A program made the translations under genes and the position numbers. The notes beneath the pieces are model-generated. The model was not told the origin of the DNA and made no database searches. It was given only the letters and a program-made list of their open reading frames with translations. Positions 1-6,910 of a stretch of DNA of 10,830 nt are shown here, in pieces. Location: positions 1 to 10,830 of the forward strand of contig NZ_CAKVMR010000069.1 in NCBI RefSeq assembly GCF_934772795.1, given 5' to 3'. Within the stretch, counting starts at the first letter, position 1. Each line of letters starts with the position of its first letter. The DNA comes from an uncultured Holdemanella sp. (GTDB lineage: Bacteria; Bacillota_I; Bacilli_A; Erysipelotrichales; Erysipelotrichaceae).

Positions 1-15
1 GTTTTCAAAGATCAT
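1..15 (-). CDS. 5' end of a leftward gene cut by the window edge
   Basis: Only about five codons are visible (M-I-F-E-N, start at 15-13). An SD-like GAGGTG lies just before this ATG, and a good promoter lies 24-50 bases upstream. An in-frame ATG at 36-34 would give S-T-A-E-V-H-M-I-F-E-N, which faintly recalls the N-terminal helix of MarR-family regulators. However, that ATG sits at or upstream of the predicted transcription start and has no well-placed SD. The product cannot be identified from this window. Confidence 0.35.
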
Positions 16-38
16 GTGCACCTCAGCAGTGCTCATCT

Positions 39-67
39 ATATTACCAAATCATTCCTCTTTCGTCAA
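39..67 (-). promoter_or_regulatory. Candidate sigma-A promoter for the left-edge gene
   Basis: On the minus strand, the -35 element TTGACG (67-62, 5/6 match) and -10 element TAATAT (44-39, 4/6) are separated by exactly 17 bases. The predicted transcription start is near base 32. Three T-runs on the plus strand (A-tracts on the transcribed strand) lie directly upstream of the -35 box and may act as an UP-like or curved element. Confidence 0.5.
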
Positions 68-70
68 ATG

Positions 71-97
71 TTTTTTTGACTTTTTTTCATCTTTTTT
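71..97 (-). promoter_or_regulatory. Phased A-tracts upstream of the left-edge promoter
   Basis: Three homopolymer tracts, T7 (71-77), T7 (81-87) and T6 (92-97) on the plus strand, have starts 10 and 11 bases apart, which is close to one helical turn. Such phasing is known to bend DNA, and here it sits directly against the -35 box at 62-67. A role in stimulating transcription is inferred. Confidence 0.4.
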
Positions 98-124
98 ACT
101 GTATACGCTTACATCACTGCTTTT

Positions 125-146
125 AAAAAAACTGACATAAGTCAGT
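125..146 (-). terminator. Rho-independent terminator of the broken YczE-like gene
   Basis: Read on the minus strand, ACTGAC-TTAT-GTCAGT forms a perfect 6-bp stem with a 4-base loop, followed at once by a run of seven T. It begins 4 bases after the gene's stop codon. The stem is short and only moderately GC-rich, so its efficiency is uncertain. Confidence 0.65.
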
Positions 147-149
147 CTC

Positions 150-797
150 TTACTCGCAAATCAATTCTTCAATTTTTGATTCAAAAATATGATGACATAA
201 AGCAATTACTCTTCCAACACCAAGTACCGCAATTACAGTACCTATTCCTACGCCAACAATTTGATGCGCAATAAATATACTTATACACAATGTTATACAT
301 AAATTAAAACAATCAAATAGATTTTTGGTTAAACCTACACTCTTATTAAATCTTTCAGCTAATGCCTGCACTATCCCATCACCTGGGTTTGGCACAAGTT
401 GCATACTCAATGACATGGCTGCTCCTATACCTGTACAAATTATCGCAAAAGCTTAAACTATAAAACGTATTCCTAAATTTTGTGAAGTTGGAATATATAC
501 GGAAAATATATTCAATAAACGTGTAAACACTAAACTTAGTGGCAACTGTAATACATCAGACACTATTTTATTATTCTTTTTTAACTTTACATGAATTCCT
601 ATTTGTACAACGACAAATATGGCATATACCACAAAAGTTAAATCGCCAAAATTATATCCAGTTATCTGCGATATACTATAGGGTACTGATATTATTGGAG
701 ACACGCCTAGATTGGCCTTTATGTTTAACGTTAATCCCAACGCTAACACAAGCATTCCTATCGCATAAACAATAAATCGTCTAGTTCTCTTATCCAA
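150..797 (-). pseudogene. YczE/YitT-type integral membrane protein, interrupted by one in-frame stop
   Basis: The reading frame from the TTG start at 797 to the TAA at 152-150 is 215 codons long, the usual length for the YczE/YyaS/YitT group of multi-spanning membrane proteins of unknown function. It is broken once, at codon 115, by TAA (455-453). There is no frame change: the distal part continues in the same frame with intact family character, including a VPNPGDG segment near codon 135 and the glycine-rich GVGIGTVIAVLGVG near codon 185. Hydrophobic stretches lie near residues 8-28, 50-66, 82-100, 115-135, 155-175 and 180-200. The TTG start is supported by AAAGGA (811-806) eight bases upstream; the nearby ATG in another frame stops after two codons. 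Either a recent nonsense mutation, a sequencing error or stop readthrough could explain it. No known transport substrate can be assigned. Confidence 0.8.
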
Positions 798-826
798 TCA
801 AATCATCCTTTCAAAAAAGTAATGTT

Positions 827-856
827 ATTCTATCAAAAGTATTGTATTTTTCACAA
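827..856 (-). promoter_or_regulatory. Extended -10 promoter for the YczE-like gene
   Basis: On the minus strand, TTGTGA (856-851) and TAGAAT (832-827) are 18 bases apart, with a TGA immediately before the -10 box that gives an extended -10 motif (TGnTAGAAT). The gene's SD and TTG start follow about 20-30 bases downstream. It lies just after the metY terminator, so the gene probably has its own transcript. Confidence 0.45.
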
Positions 857-893
857 GTTTATTTATATTTTCATAAATCTGAAATTATAAGCC

Positions 894-919
894 AAAAAGT
901 CAGAACCTAGATTCTGACT
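894..919 (-). terminator. Rho-independent terminator of metY
   Basis: On the minus strand AGTCAGAA-TCTAGG-TTCTGACT makes a perfect 8-bp stem with a 6-base loop, followed by TTTT. It starts about 9 bases past the metY stop codon. Confidence 0.8.
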
Positions 920-927
920 TTCATTAA

Positions 928-2235
928 TTATGCAATCGCTTTAAATGCTTCATCCAAATCTTGAATAATATCATCGATGTTTTCACATCCAATACTTAAA
1001 CGAATTGTATTCGGACGAATACCTTGATCAAGCAATTCTTCTTCAGTACATTGTGAATGTGTTGTTGTTGCTGGATGAATGACTAAAGATTTAACGTCTG
1101 CAACATTTGCCAATAAAGAGAACAATTCAAGGTTATCAATAAAATCTTTGGCTTTTTGTGCATCACCCTTAATATCAAATGTAAAGATAGATCCACCACC
1201 ATTTGGAAAATACTTTTTATATAATTCTTGTTGTTTAGGATCTGTAGAAACACTTGGATGAGATACACTTTCTACTTGAGGATGATTATTTAGATATTCA
1301 ACTACTTTTAATGCATTATATGTATGACGTTCTACACGTAATGATAATGTTTCTAATCCTTGCAAGAATAAGAATGCATTGAAAGGAGATAATGTAGCTC
1401 CAGTATCTCTTAAAAGAATAGCACGTACCTTAGTAACGAATGCTGCAGCTCCACAAGCTTGTGTAAAACTAATACCATGATAGCTTGGATTTGGTTTTGT
1501 TAATGAATCAAATTTACCGCTAGCTTCCCAATCAAATTTTCCACCATCAACAATTACACCGCCAATACTTGTTCCATGTCCACCAATGAATTTTGTAGCT
1601 GAATGAACCACGATATCTGCACCGTATTCAATTGGTCTTACTAAATATGGTGTTGCGAATGTATTATCTACCACTAATGGGATTTTGTGTTTATGAGCGA
1701 TCTTTGCGACAGATTCAACATCTACTACATCCGAATTTGGATTTCCTAATGTTTCAATATACAAAGCCTTTGTCTTTTCGTTGATTGCACTTTCAACTTC
1801 TTCTTCATTAAAAATATCTACAAAGTTTGTTTCAATCCCATATTGAGGCAAAGTATGCTCAAACAAGTTGAATGAACCACCATAAATATTTTTAGCTGAA
1901 ACAATATTATCTCCATTTTGAGCTAAGTTCAAAATTGTATATGTAACGGCTGCTGCACCAGATGCTACAGCTAATGCAGCTACACCACCTTCAAGGGCCG
2001 CAATACGCTTTTCAAACACATCCTCAGTTGGATTTGTTAAACGGCCATAAATATTTCCCGCATCACTCAATCCAAAACGTGCGGCTGCATGATCACAATT
2101 TCTAAATACATATGATGATGTTTGATAAATAGGAACTGCACGTGCATCTGTAGTTGGATCTGGTTGTTCTTGTCCAACATGTAATTGTAATGTTTCGAAT
2201 TTAAAATTTCGTTGATCTCTAGTTAATTTTGACAT
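928..2235 (-). CDS. metY: O-acetylhomoserine aminocarboxypropyltransferase (O-acetylhomoserine sulfhydrylase)
   Basis: This cytosolic PLP enzyme makes homocysteine directly from O-acetylhomoserine and sulfide, or related thiols, in methionine biosynthesis. The 435-residue protein has the length of the OAH/OAS sulfhydrylase branch of the Cys/Met-metabolism PLP family; cystathionine gamma-lyase/synthase relatives are nearer 380-400. Visible hallmarks are the N-terminal FETLQLHVGQ start, the phosphate-binding YGRLTNPT segment, the cofactor-ring Asp in VVDNTFATPYL, and the Schiff-base lysine in HSATKFIGGHG, Lys215 in this numbering. The start at 2235 is chosen over an in-frame ATG six bases earlier because AAGGAG (2249-2244) is eight bases from it and only two bases from the earlier one. 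The gene is monocistronic, with its own promoter and terminator, directly downstream of the tuf terminator. Cystathionine gamma-synthase activity is less likely but cannot be excluded by eye. Confidence 0.9.
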   Translation of the reverse strand: MSKLTRDQRNFKFETLQLHVGQEQPDPTTDARAVPIYQTSSYVFRNCDHAAARFGLSDAGNIYGRLTNPTEDVFEKRIAALEGGVAALAVASGAAAVTYTILNLAQNGDNIVSAKNIYGGSFNLFEHTLPQYGIETNFVDIFNEEEVESAINEKTKALYIETLGNPNSDVVDVESVAKIAHKHKIPLVVDNTFATPYLVRPIEYGADIVVHSATKFIGGHGTSIGGVIVDGGKFDWEASGKFDSLTKPNPSYHGISFTQACGAAAFVTKVRAILLRDTGATLSPFNAFLFLQGLETLSLRVERHTYNALKVVEYLNNHPQVESVSHPSVSTDPKQQELYKKYFPNGGGSIFTFDIKGDAQKAKDFIDNLELFSLLANVADVKSLVIHPATTTHSQCTEEELLDQGIRPNTIRLSIGCENIDDIIQDLDEAFKAIA

Positions 2236-2276
2236 AATCATATCTCCTTAATTCATACTATTCTTATATGTTTTGT

Positions 2277-2305
2277 ATGATAAAATAAAATAGCCATGAT
2301 GTCAA
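2277..2305 (-). promoter_or_regulatory. Promoter of metY
   Basis: On the minus strand, a perfect -35 TTGACA (2305-2300) and -10 TATCAT (2282-2277, 5/6) are 17 bases apart. Transcription would start near 2270, giving a leader of only about 35 bases. That is too short for an S-box or T-box, so control is more likely at initiation. Confidence 0.75.
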
Positions 2306-2310
2306 TGATA

Positions 2311-2340
2311 AATGTAATTTTTTACATTATATTTACATTT
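2311..2340 (-). promoter_or_regulatory. Candidate operator upstream of the metY promoter
   Basis: A perfect 7-bp inverted repeat, AATGTAA (2311-2317) and TTACATT (2322-2328), with a 4-base gap ends five bases upstream of the -35 box. A third half-site, TTACATT, occurs at 2333-2339. The location suits a transcription activator or a repressor acting on methionine or sulfur metabolism. No specific regulator is identifiable, and the AT-rich context raises the chance of coincidence. Confidence 0.4.
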
Positions 2341-2355
2341 GTTTCATATCAAAAC

Positions 2356-2388
2356 AAAAAAAGACCGATACAAAATGTATCAGTCCTT
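2356..2388 (-). terminator. Rho-independent terminator of the str operon (after tuf)
   Basis: On the minus strand GGACTGATACA and TGTATCGGTCT pair over 11 positions (two G-U pairs) around a TTT loop, followed by a run of T. It starts about 18 bases after the tuf stop codon. Confidence 0.85.
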
Positions 2389-2405
2389 AGTTTCTATAAG
2401 TTTAA

Positions 2406-3590
2406 TTAAGCGTCAATTTCAGTAACGTTACCAGCACCTACAGTGTGTCCACCTTCACGGATAGAGAACTTAGTACCAGTTTCGATAGCGATTGGAGCGA
2501 TCAATTCAACGTTCATAACAACGTTGTCACCAGGCATTACCATGTCAGTTCCTTCTGGCAATGTGATTACACCTGTAACGTCAGTTGTACGGAAGTAGAA
2601 TTGAGGACGGTAGTTAGAAACGAATGGAGTGTGACGTCCACCTTCTTCTTTAGTTAAAACATAAACTTGTGCTTTAAATTTAGTGTGAGGGTGTACACTT
2701 CCAGGTTTAGCTAATACTTGTCCACGTTGGATTTGGTCACGTGCAATACCACGTAACAATGCACCAATGTTGTCACCTGCTTCAGCAACGTCTAATTGTT
2801 TGTGGAACATTTCCAAACCAGTTAATACTGTTTTTTGAGTGTCTTTGATACCAACGATTTCAACTTCGTCGTTTAAGTGAGCTTGTCCACGTTCAACACG
2901 TCCTGTAGCTACTGTACCACGACCAGAAATTGTCATAACGTCTTCGATTGCCATCAAGAATGGTTTATCCATTTCACGAGCTGGATCTGGTACCCAAGTA
3001 TCAACAGCATCCATCAATTCGTAAATTGATTCTTCGTATTTTGGATCTCCTTCAAGAGCTTTTAAAGCAGAACCACGGATAACTGGAGTTTCGTCTCCGT
3101 CGAATCCATATTCGTTTAATAATTCACGAACTTCCATTTCTACTAAGTCGATTAATTCTTCATCATCAACCATATCGCATTTGTTTAAGTAAACAACGAT
3201 ATATTTAACACCTACCTGACGTGCTAACAAGATGTGTTCACGTGTTTGAGGCATAGGTCCATCAGATGCAGCAACTACTAAGATTGCTCCGTCCATCTGA
3301 GCAGCACCAGTGATCATGTTTTTTACATAATCGGCGTGGCCTGGACAGTCAACGTGTGCATAGTGACGTTTTTCTGTTTGGTATTCAACGTGTGCTGTGT
3401 TGATAGTGATTCCACGTTCTTTTTCTTCTGGAGCACCATCGATTTGGTCATAAGCTTCAGCTTTAGCCATACCTTTTTTAGCTAATACTGTTGTAATAGC
3501 TGCTGTTAATGTTGTTTTACCGTGGTCAACGTGACCGATAGTACCAATATTAACGTGAGTTTTACTTCTGTCAAATTTTTCCTTAGCCAT
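2406..3590 (-). CDS. tuf: Translation elongation factor EF-Tu
   Basis: This GTPase carries aminoacyl-tRNA to the ribosomal A site. It is a full-length 394-residue protein with an intact G domain: GHVDHGKT P-loop at 19-26, the RGITI switch I near 60-64, DCPGH at 82-86 with the catalytic His86, and NKCD at 137-140. Domains II and III follow, ending in the conserved HTVGAGNVTEI. The start is supported by AGGAGG in the 15 bases upstream. It is the last gene of rpsL-rpsG-fusA-tuf, separated from fusA by 72 bases that hold a candidate extra promoter. A conserved Gln at 126, equivalent to the E. coli Gln124 elfamycin-resistance position, is unaltered. No second tuf copy is visible here. Confidence 0.98.
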   Translation of the reverse strand: MAKEKFDRSKTHVNIGTIGHVDHGKTTLTAAITTVLAKKGMAKAEAYDQIDGAPEEKERGITINTAHVEYQTEKRHYAHVDCPGHADYVKNMITGAAQMDGAILVVAASDGPMPQTREHILLARQVGVKYIVVYLNKCDMVDDEELIDLVEMEVRELLNEYGFDGDETPVIRGSALKALEGDPKYEESIYELMDAVDTWVPDPAREMDKPFLMAIEDVMTISGRGTVATGRVERGQAHLNDEVEIVGIKDTQKTVLTGLEMFHKQLDVAEAGDNIGALLRGIARDQIQRGQVLAKPGSVHPHTKFKAQVYVLTKEEGGRHTPFVSNYRPQFYFRTTDVTGVITLPEGTDMVMPGDNVVMNVELIAPIAIETGTKFSIREGGHTVGAGNVTEIDA

Positions 3591-3633
3591 TTATAATTTC
3601 CTCCTAAATGCTAACATATTTCATACAATAAAT

Positions 3634-3662
3634 ATTGTATTTCAGAACCAAGCGAAAATCAA
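3634..3662 (-). promoter_or_regulatory. Candidate internal promoter for tuf in the fusA 3' end
   Basis: On the minus strand TTGATT (3662-3657, 4/6) and TACAAT (3639-3634, 5/6) are 17 bases apart, and transcription would start about 35 bases ahead of the tuf start codon. The -35 lies in the loop and descending arm of the hairpin that overlaps the fusA stop codon. An extra tuf promoter is common in bacteria; this one is inferred from sequence only. Confidence 0.45.
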
Positions 3663-3676
3663 CTAGTTTTCGCTTG
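3649..3676 (-). repeat. Perfect hairpin at the fusA stop codon
   Basis: CAAGCGAAAA (3649-3658) and TTTTCGCTTG (3667-3676) are perfect 10-base complements around an 8-base loop that contains most of the fusA TAG stop. On the transcript it is followed by GGTTCTG rather than a T-run, so it does not look like a classic terminator. It may act as an mRNA processing or stability element between fusA and tuf. A second palindrome, ATACAATA-AA-TATTGTAT, occupies 3623-3640. Confidence 0.55.
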
Positions 3677-5759
3677 AATTCTCTTTAATAATTTTTTCTG
3701 CAATACTCTTTGGAACTTCTGAATAGTGGTCGAACTTCATAGAGTAGTTTCCACGTCCCTGAGTAAAGCTACGTAAGTCTGTAACATATCCGAACATTTC
3801 TGATAATGGAACATGTGCACGAACAATAATGGCATTTCCACGTTCTTCCTGCTCAGTGATTTGTCCACGACGACTTGAAATGTCACCCATAACGCTACCT
3901 AAGTATTCACTTGGTGCAGTTACTTCTACGAACATGATTGGTTCTAGAATAGCAGGTTTACATTTTTTTCCAGCTTCTTTCAATGCCATACTTGCGGCAA
4001 TCTTATAAGCCATTTCACTAGAGTCGACATCGTGGTATGATCCATCAAATAATGTAGCTTTGATATCAATTACTGGGTAACCTGCAACCATACCATTTTC
4101 CAATGCTGCTTCCAAACCTTCTTGAGTTGGTTTGATATATTCTCTAGGTACGCTACCACCAACGATAGCATCAACGAATTCAAATCCTTTTCCTTCATTT
4201 GGTTCGAATTTGATCCATACGTGACCATATTGTCCACGACCACCTGACTGACGGATGTATTTTCCTTCACAATCAGCAGCCTGACGAATTGTTTCACGGT
4301 AAGCAACTTGTGGTTGACCAACATTTGCTTCAACTTTAAATTCACGACGTAAACGGTCAACAATGATATCCAAGTGAAGTTCACCTACACCGGCAATGAT
4401 TGTTTGTCCTGTTTCTTCGTTTGTATATGTTTTGAAAGTAGGGTCTTCTTCTGCAAGTTTTGCAAGAGCCAATCCCATTTTGTCTTGGTCAGCTTTTGTT
4501 TTTGGTTCCAAAGACAATTCGATTACTGGTTCAGGGAATTCCATAGATTCAAGAATGATTGGGTGATCTTCATCACACAATGTATCACCTGTTGTAGTAA
4601 CCTTTAAACCAACTGCAGCAGCGATTTCACCTGAGTAAACTTCAGTGATTTCTTTACGTGCATTGGCGTGCATCTGAACGATACGTCCGAAACGTTCTTT
4701 TTTATCCTTAGTTGAGTTTAATACATAGCTTCCTGCTTTTGCAGTACCTGAATAAACACGGAAGAAAGATAATTTTCCAACGAATGGGTCTGTAGCGATC
4801 TTAAATGCTAATGCAGAGAATGGTTGATCATCACCAGGGTGACGAACATCTGGTTCTCCATCTAATGTAGTACCCTTAATTGAAGGTACATCTAATGGAC
4901 TTGGTAAGTAATCTACTACTGCATCCAATACTAATTGAACACCTTTGTTCTTATATGCAGATCCACATAATACTGGGAAGAAGTCACCATTACATACGGC
5001 AATACGTAATACACGTTTGATTTCTTCGATTGAAGGTTCTTCACCTTCTAATACTTGCATCATGAAATCTTCATCATAATCTGCTAAGTAATCTAGTAAT
5101 TTAGCACGGTATTCTTCCATAAGATCTACCATATCTTCTGGAACTGGGATTTCAGTAATAATACGTCCATAATCTCCACTAAATTCGTAAGCTTTTCTCT
5201 TGATAATATCAATGATAGCTTCGAAGTCTGATTCAGCACCGATTGGTAACTGAATTGGACAAGATTTAGCTCCTAAACGATCGATGATTGTATTGCATGA
5301 CATTAAGAAGTCAGCACCTGTAGCATCCATTTTGTTACAGAATACAATACGTGGAACGTTATATTCAGTAGCTTGACGCCATACAGTTTCAGTTTGAGGT
5401 TCAACACCTGCTTTAGCATCTAATACTGTTACGGCACCATCTAATACACGTAAACTACGTTCAACTTCTACAGTGAAGTCTACGTGGCCTGGTGTATCGA
5501 TGATATTGATACGGCATTCTTTACCAGTTCCGTCTGTCTTTTTCCAGTGAGCTGTTGTAGCAGCAGAAGTGATTGTAATACCACGTTCTTGTTCTTGCTC
5601 CATCCAGTCCATTGTACTAGCTCCATCGTGTGTTTCACCAATCTTGTGGTTTACACCAGAGTAGTAAAGAATACGTTCTGTTGTTGTTGTTTTTCCGGCA
5701 TCAATGTGAGCCATGATACCGATGTTACGAGTTTCGTGTAAAGCATAGTCTCTAGGCAT
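3663..5759 (-). CDS. fusA: Translation elongation factor EF-G
   Basis: This GTPase drives translocation of tRNA and mRNA and, with the recycling factor, ribosome recycling. It has 698 residues, normal for EF-G. The G domain shows AHIDAGKT at 17-24, RGITI at 59-63, DTPGH at 88-92 with catalytic His92, NKMD at 142-145 and a GSA motif near 264. The domain IV region keeps the conserved GGRGQYGHVWI segment, and domain V ends in the usual SFTQGRG segment near 670. AGAAGGAG sits upstream of the ATG. The gene begins 18 bases after rpsG and is co-transcribed with it. Close resemblance to the housekeeping copy, and the str-operon setting, argue against a specialised EF-G2 or tetracycline-protection paralogue. 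Confidence 0.98.
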   Translation of the reverse strand: MPRDYALHETRNIGIMAHIDAGKTTTTERILYYSGVNHKIGETHDGASTMDWMEQEQERGITITSAATTAHWKKTDGTGKECRINIIDTPGHVDFTVEVERSLRVLDGAVTVLDAKAGVEPQTETVWRQATEYNVPRIVFCNKMDATGADFLMSCNTIIDRLGAKSCPIQLPIGAESDFEAIIDIIKRKAYEFSGDYGRIITEIPVPEDMVDLMEEYRAKLLDYLADYDEDFMMQVLEGEEPSIEEIKRVLRIAVCNGDFFPVLCGSAYKNKGVQLVLDAVVDYLPSPLDVPSIKGTTLDGEPDVRHPGDDQPFSALAFKIATDPFVGKLSFFRVYSGTAKAGSYVLNSTKDKKERFGRIVQMHANARKEITEVYSGEIAAAVGLKVTTTGDTLCDEDHPIILESMEFPEPVIELSLEPKTKADQDKMGLALAKLAEEDPTFKTYTNEETGQTIIAGVGELHLDIIVDRLRREFKVEANVGQPQVAYRETIRQAADCEGKYIRQSGGRGQYGHVWIKFEPNEGKGFEFVDAIVGGSVPREYIKPTQEGLEAALENGMVAGYPVIDIKATLFDGSYHDVDSSEMAYKIAASMALKEAGKKCKPAILEPIMFVEVTAPSEYLGSVMGDISSRRGQITEQEERGNAIIVRAHVPLSEMFGYVTDLRSFTQGRGNYSMKFDHYSEVPKSIAEKIIKENSSEN

Positions 5760-5777
5760 ATTTCTTTACTCCTTCTC

Positions 5778-6248
5778 TTACCAACGGTAGTGAGCATAAG
5801 CCTTGTTAGCTTCTGCCATTTTGTGAGTGTCTTCACGTTTTTTAACACTGGCACCAGTTCCATTAGAAGCATCAATAATTTCAGCTGCTAATCTCTGTTC
5901 CATTGTTTTTTCGTTACGCAAACGTGCGTAGTTTACAATCCAACGAAGTCCTAAAGTCAAACGACGTTCGTCGCTTACTTCAACTGGTACTTGGTAGTTG
6001 GCTCCACCTACACGTCTAACTTTCAATTCCAATTGAGGCATAACGTTTTCTAAAGCTTGTTCGAAAACCTCCATTGGTGCTTTTCCTGTTTTTACTTCTA
6101 CGATTTCAAACGCGTTGTACAAAATAGTTTGTGCAACCCCTTTTTTACCATCAATCATGATTTTGTTGATCAAACGAGTAACCAACTTAGAGTTATAAAT
6201 TGGGTCGACTAGTACGTCACGTTTCGCAATGTGTCCTTTTCTAGGCAT
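5778..6248 (-). CDS. rpsG: 30S ribosomal protein S7
   Basis: S7 nucleates assembly of the 30S head and lines the mRNA exit region at the E site. The protein is 156 residues, the standard length. It begins MPRKGHIAKRDVLVDP and has the signature GVAQTILYNAF near 37-47, the basic LKVRRVGGANYQVPVEV segment near 75-91 that binds 16S rRNA, and the C-terminal HKMAEANKAYAHYRW. AAAGGAGG precedes the ATG. It lies 25 bases downstream of rpsL. In E. coli S7 represses its own operon by binding the rpsL-rpsG spacer. The spacer here is much shorter, so that mechanism is not evident. Confidence 0.97.
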   Translation of the reverse strand: MPRKGHIAKRDVLVDPIYNSKLVTRLINKIMIDGKKGVAQTILYNAFEIVEVKTGKAPMEVFEQALENVMPQLELKVRRVGGANYQVPVEVSDERRLTLGLRWIVNYARLRNEKTMEQRLAAEIIDASNGTGASVKKREDTHKMAEANKAYAHYRW

Positions 6249-6273
6249 CTAATTTCCTCCTTTCACGATTGAT

Positions 6274-6687
6274 CTATTTCTTAGGTCTTTTAGTTCCGTA
6301 TAATGAACGAGATTGTTTACGGTCATTTACACCAGCACAGTCCAAAGTTCCACGAACGATGTGGTAACGAACACCTGGTAAGTCTTTAACACGTCCACCA
6401 CGAATCAATACAACACTGTGTTCCTGTAAGTTGTGTCCGATTCCTGGAATGTAAGCTGTAACTTCCATACCATTACTTAAACGAACACGCGCATATTTAC
6501 GAAGTGCTGAGTTTGGTTTCTTAGGTGTCATAGTACCAACACGAGTACAAACTCCACGTTTTTGTGGACTTGATTGGTTTGTTGGTTTAGACTGCAATGA
6601 GTTGTAACCACGATTCAAAGCTGGAGACTTTGAAACGTTTTGACTGGCCTTACGACCTTTACGAATCAACTGGTTGATTGTAGGCAT
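6274..6687 (-). CDS. rpsL: 30S ribosomal protein S12
   Basis: S12 sits at the decoding centre and affects accuracy. The 137-residue protein is of the Bacillota length, with the N-terminal MPTINQLIRKGR and the two conserved loops TPKKPNSAL (54-62) and GGRVKDLPGVRYH (97-109). The residues at which streptomycin-resistance substitutions arise, Lys56 and Lys101, are both unaltered, so the allele looks drug-sensitive. Asp102, the equivalent of the RimO methylthiolation site, is present. AAAGGAGG lies just upstream of the ATG. It is the first gene of the str operon, behind a strong promoter and a structured leader of about 100 bases. Confidence 0.97.
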   Translation of the reverse strand: MPTINQLIRKGRKASQNVSKSPALNRGYNSLQSKPTNQSSPQKRGVCTRVGTMTPKKPNSALRKYARVRLSNGMEVTAYIPGIGHNLQEHSVVLIRGGRVKDLPGVRYHIVRGTLDCAGVNDRKQSRSLYGTKRPKK

Positions 6688-6789
6688 AAGATCCTCCTTT
6701 CAAAATTTTCAATTTCCAAGCAAACGAAGCCGGGTGGGTCTTGCCCATCCATTAAATATAGGCTCTTTTCAGAACCTATTTTCGCATGC
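6688..6789 (-). promoter_or_regulatory. Structured 5' leader of the str operon
   Basis: The predicted leader contains two hairpins. The first, at 6758-6779, reads ATAGGTTCT-GAAA-AGAGCCTAT on the minus strand: nine base pairs closed by a GNRA-type GAAA tetraloop. The second, at about 6733-6751, pairs GGATGGG with CCCACCC (one mismatch) around CAAGA. No T-run follows either, so they do not resemble a terminator. They may bind a ribosomal protein or stabilise the mRNA. The leader is not matched to a named family here. Confidence 0.5.
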
Positions 6790-6795
6790 AACATT

Positions 6796-6824
6796 AAGAT
6801 ACAGTATTCCACATGATTTGTCAA
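6796..6824 (-). promoter_or_regulatory. Promoter of the str operon
   Basis: On the minus strand a perfect TTGACA (6824-6819) is 17 bases from TATCTT (6801-6796, 4/6). Upstream, 6825-6860 is almost pure A/T with A6-A8 runs, like an UP element, which fits a growth-rate-regulated ribosomal promoter. It is back to back with the HAD gene promoter. Confidence 0.7.
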
Positions 6825-6857
6825 TTCTTTTTTATTAATTTTTTATAATAATTTTTT

Positions 6858-6886
6858 TTCGCATTCCCCCTTCATTAAAGTATAAT
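6858..6886 (+). promoter_or_regulatory. Promoter of the HAD hydrolase gene
   Basis: TTCGCA (6858-6863, 4/6) and a perfect TATAAT (6881-6886) are 17 bases apart. Transcription from about 6893 leaves only some 18 bases before the ATG, just enough for the AGAGGT ribosome binding site at 6899-6904. Confidence 0.65.
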
Positions 6887-6910
6887 ATAGACAAGAATAG
6901 AGGTATGTTT

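Noticed and set aside
34..36. First ATG of the left-edge gene as the start
   Set aside because: The predicted transcription start (about 32) lies downstream of it and no SD precedes it at a usable distance.
539..775. Plus-strand open frame opposite the YczE-like gene
   Set aside because: There is no SD, the composition is not protein-like, and it lies wholly antisense to a recognisable gene.
2235..2241. In-frame ATG two codons upstream of the chosen metY start
   Set aside because: It lies only two bases from AAGGAG; the ATG at 2235 has the normal eight-base spacing.
2242..2340. S-box or T-box riboswitch ahead of metY
   Set aside because: The promoter leaves only about 35 transcribed bases before the start, and no stem-loop or T-box motif is present.
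5484..5741. Plus-strand open frame opposite fusA
   Set aside because: It is a Cys/Ser/Phe-rich translation typical of the antisense of a coding strand, with no ribosome binding site.
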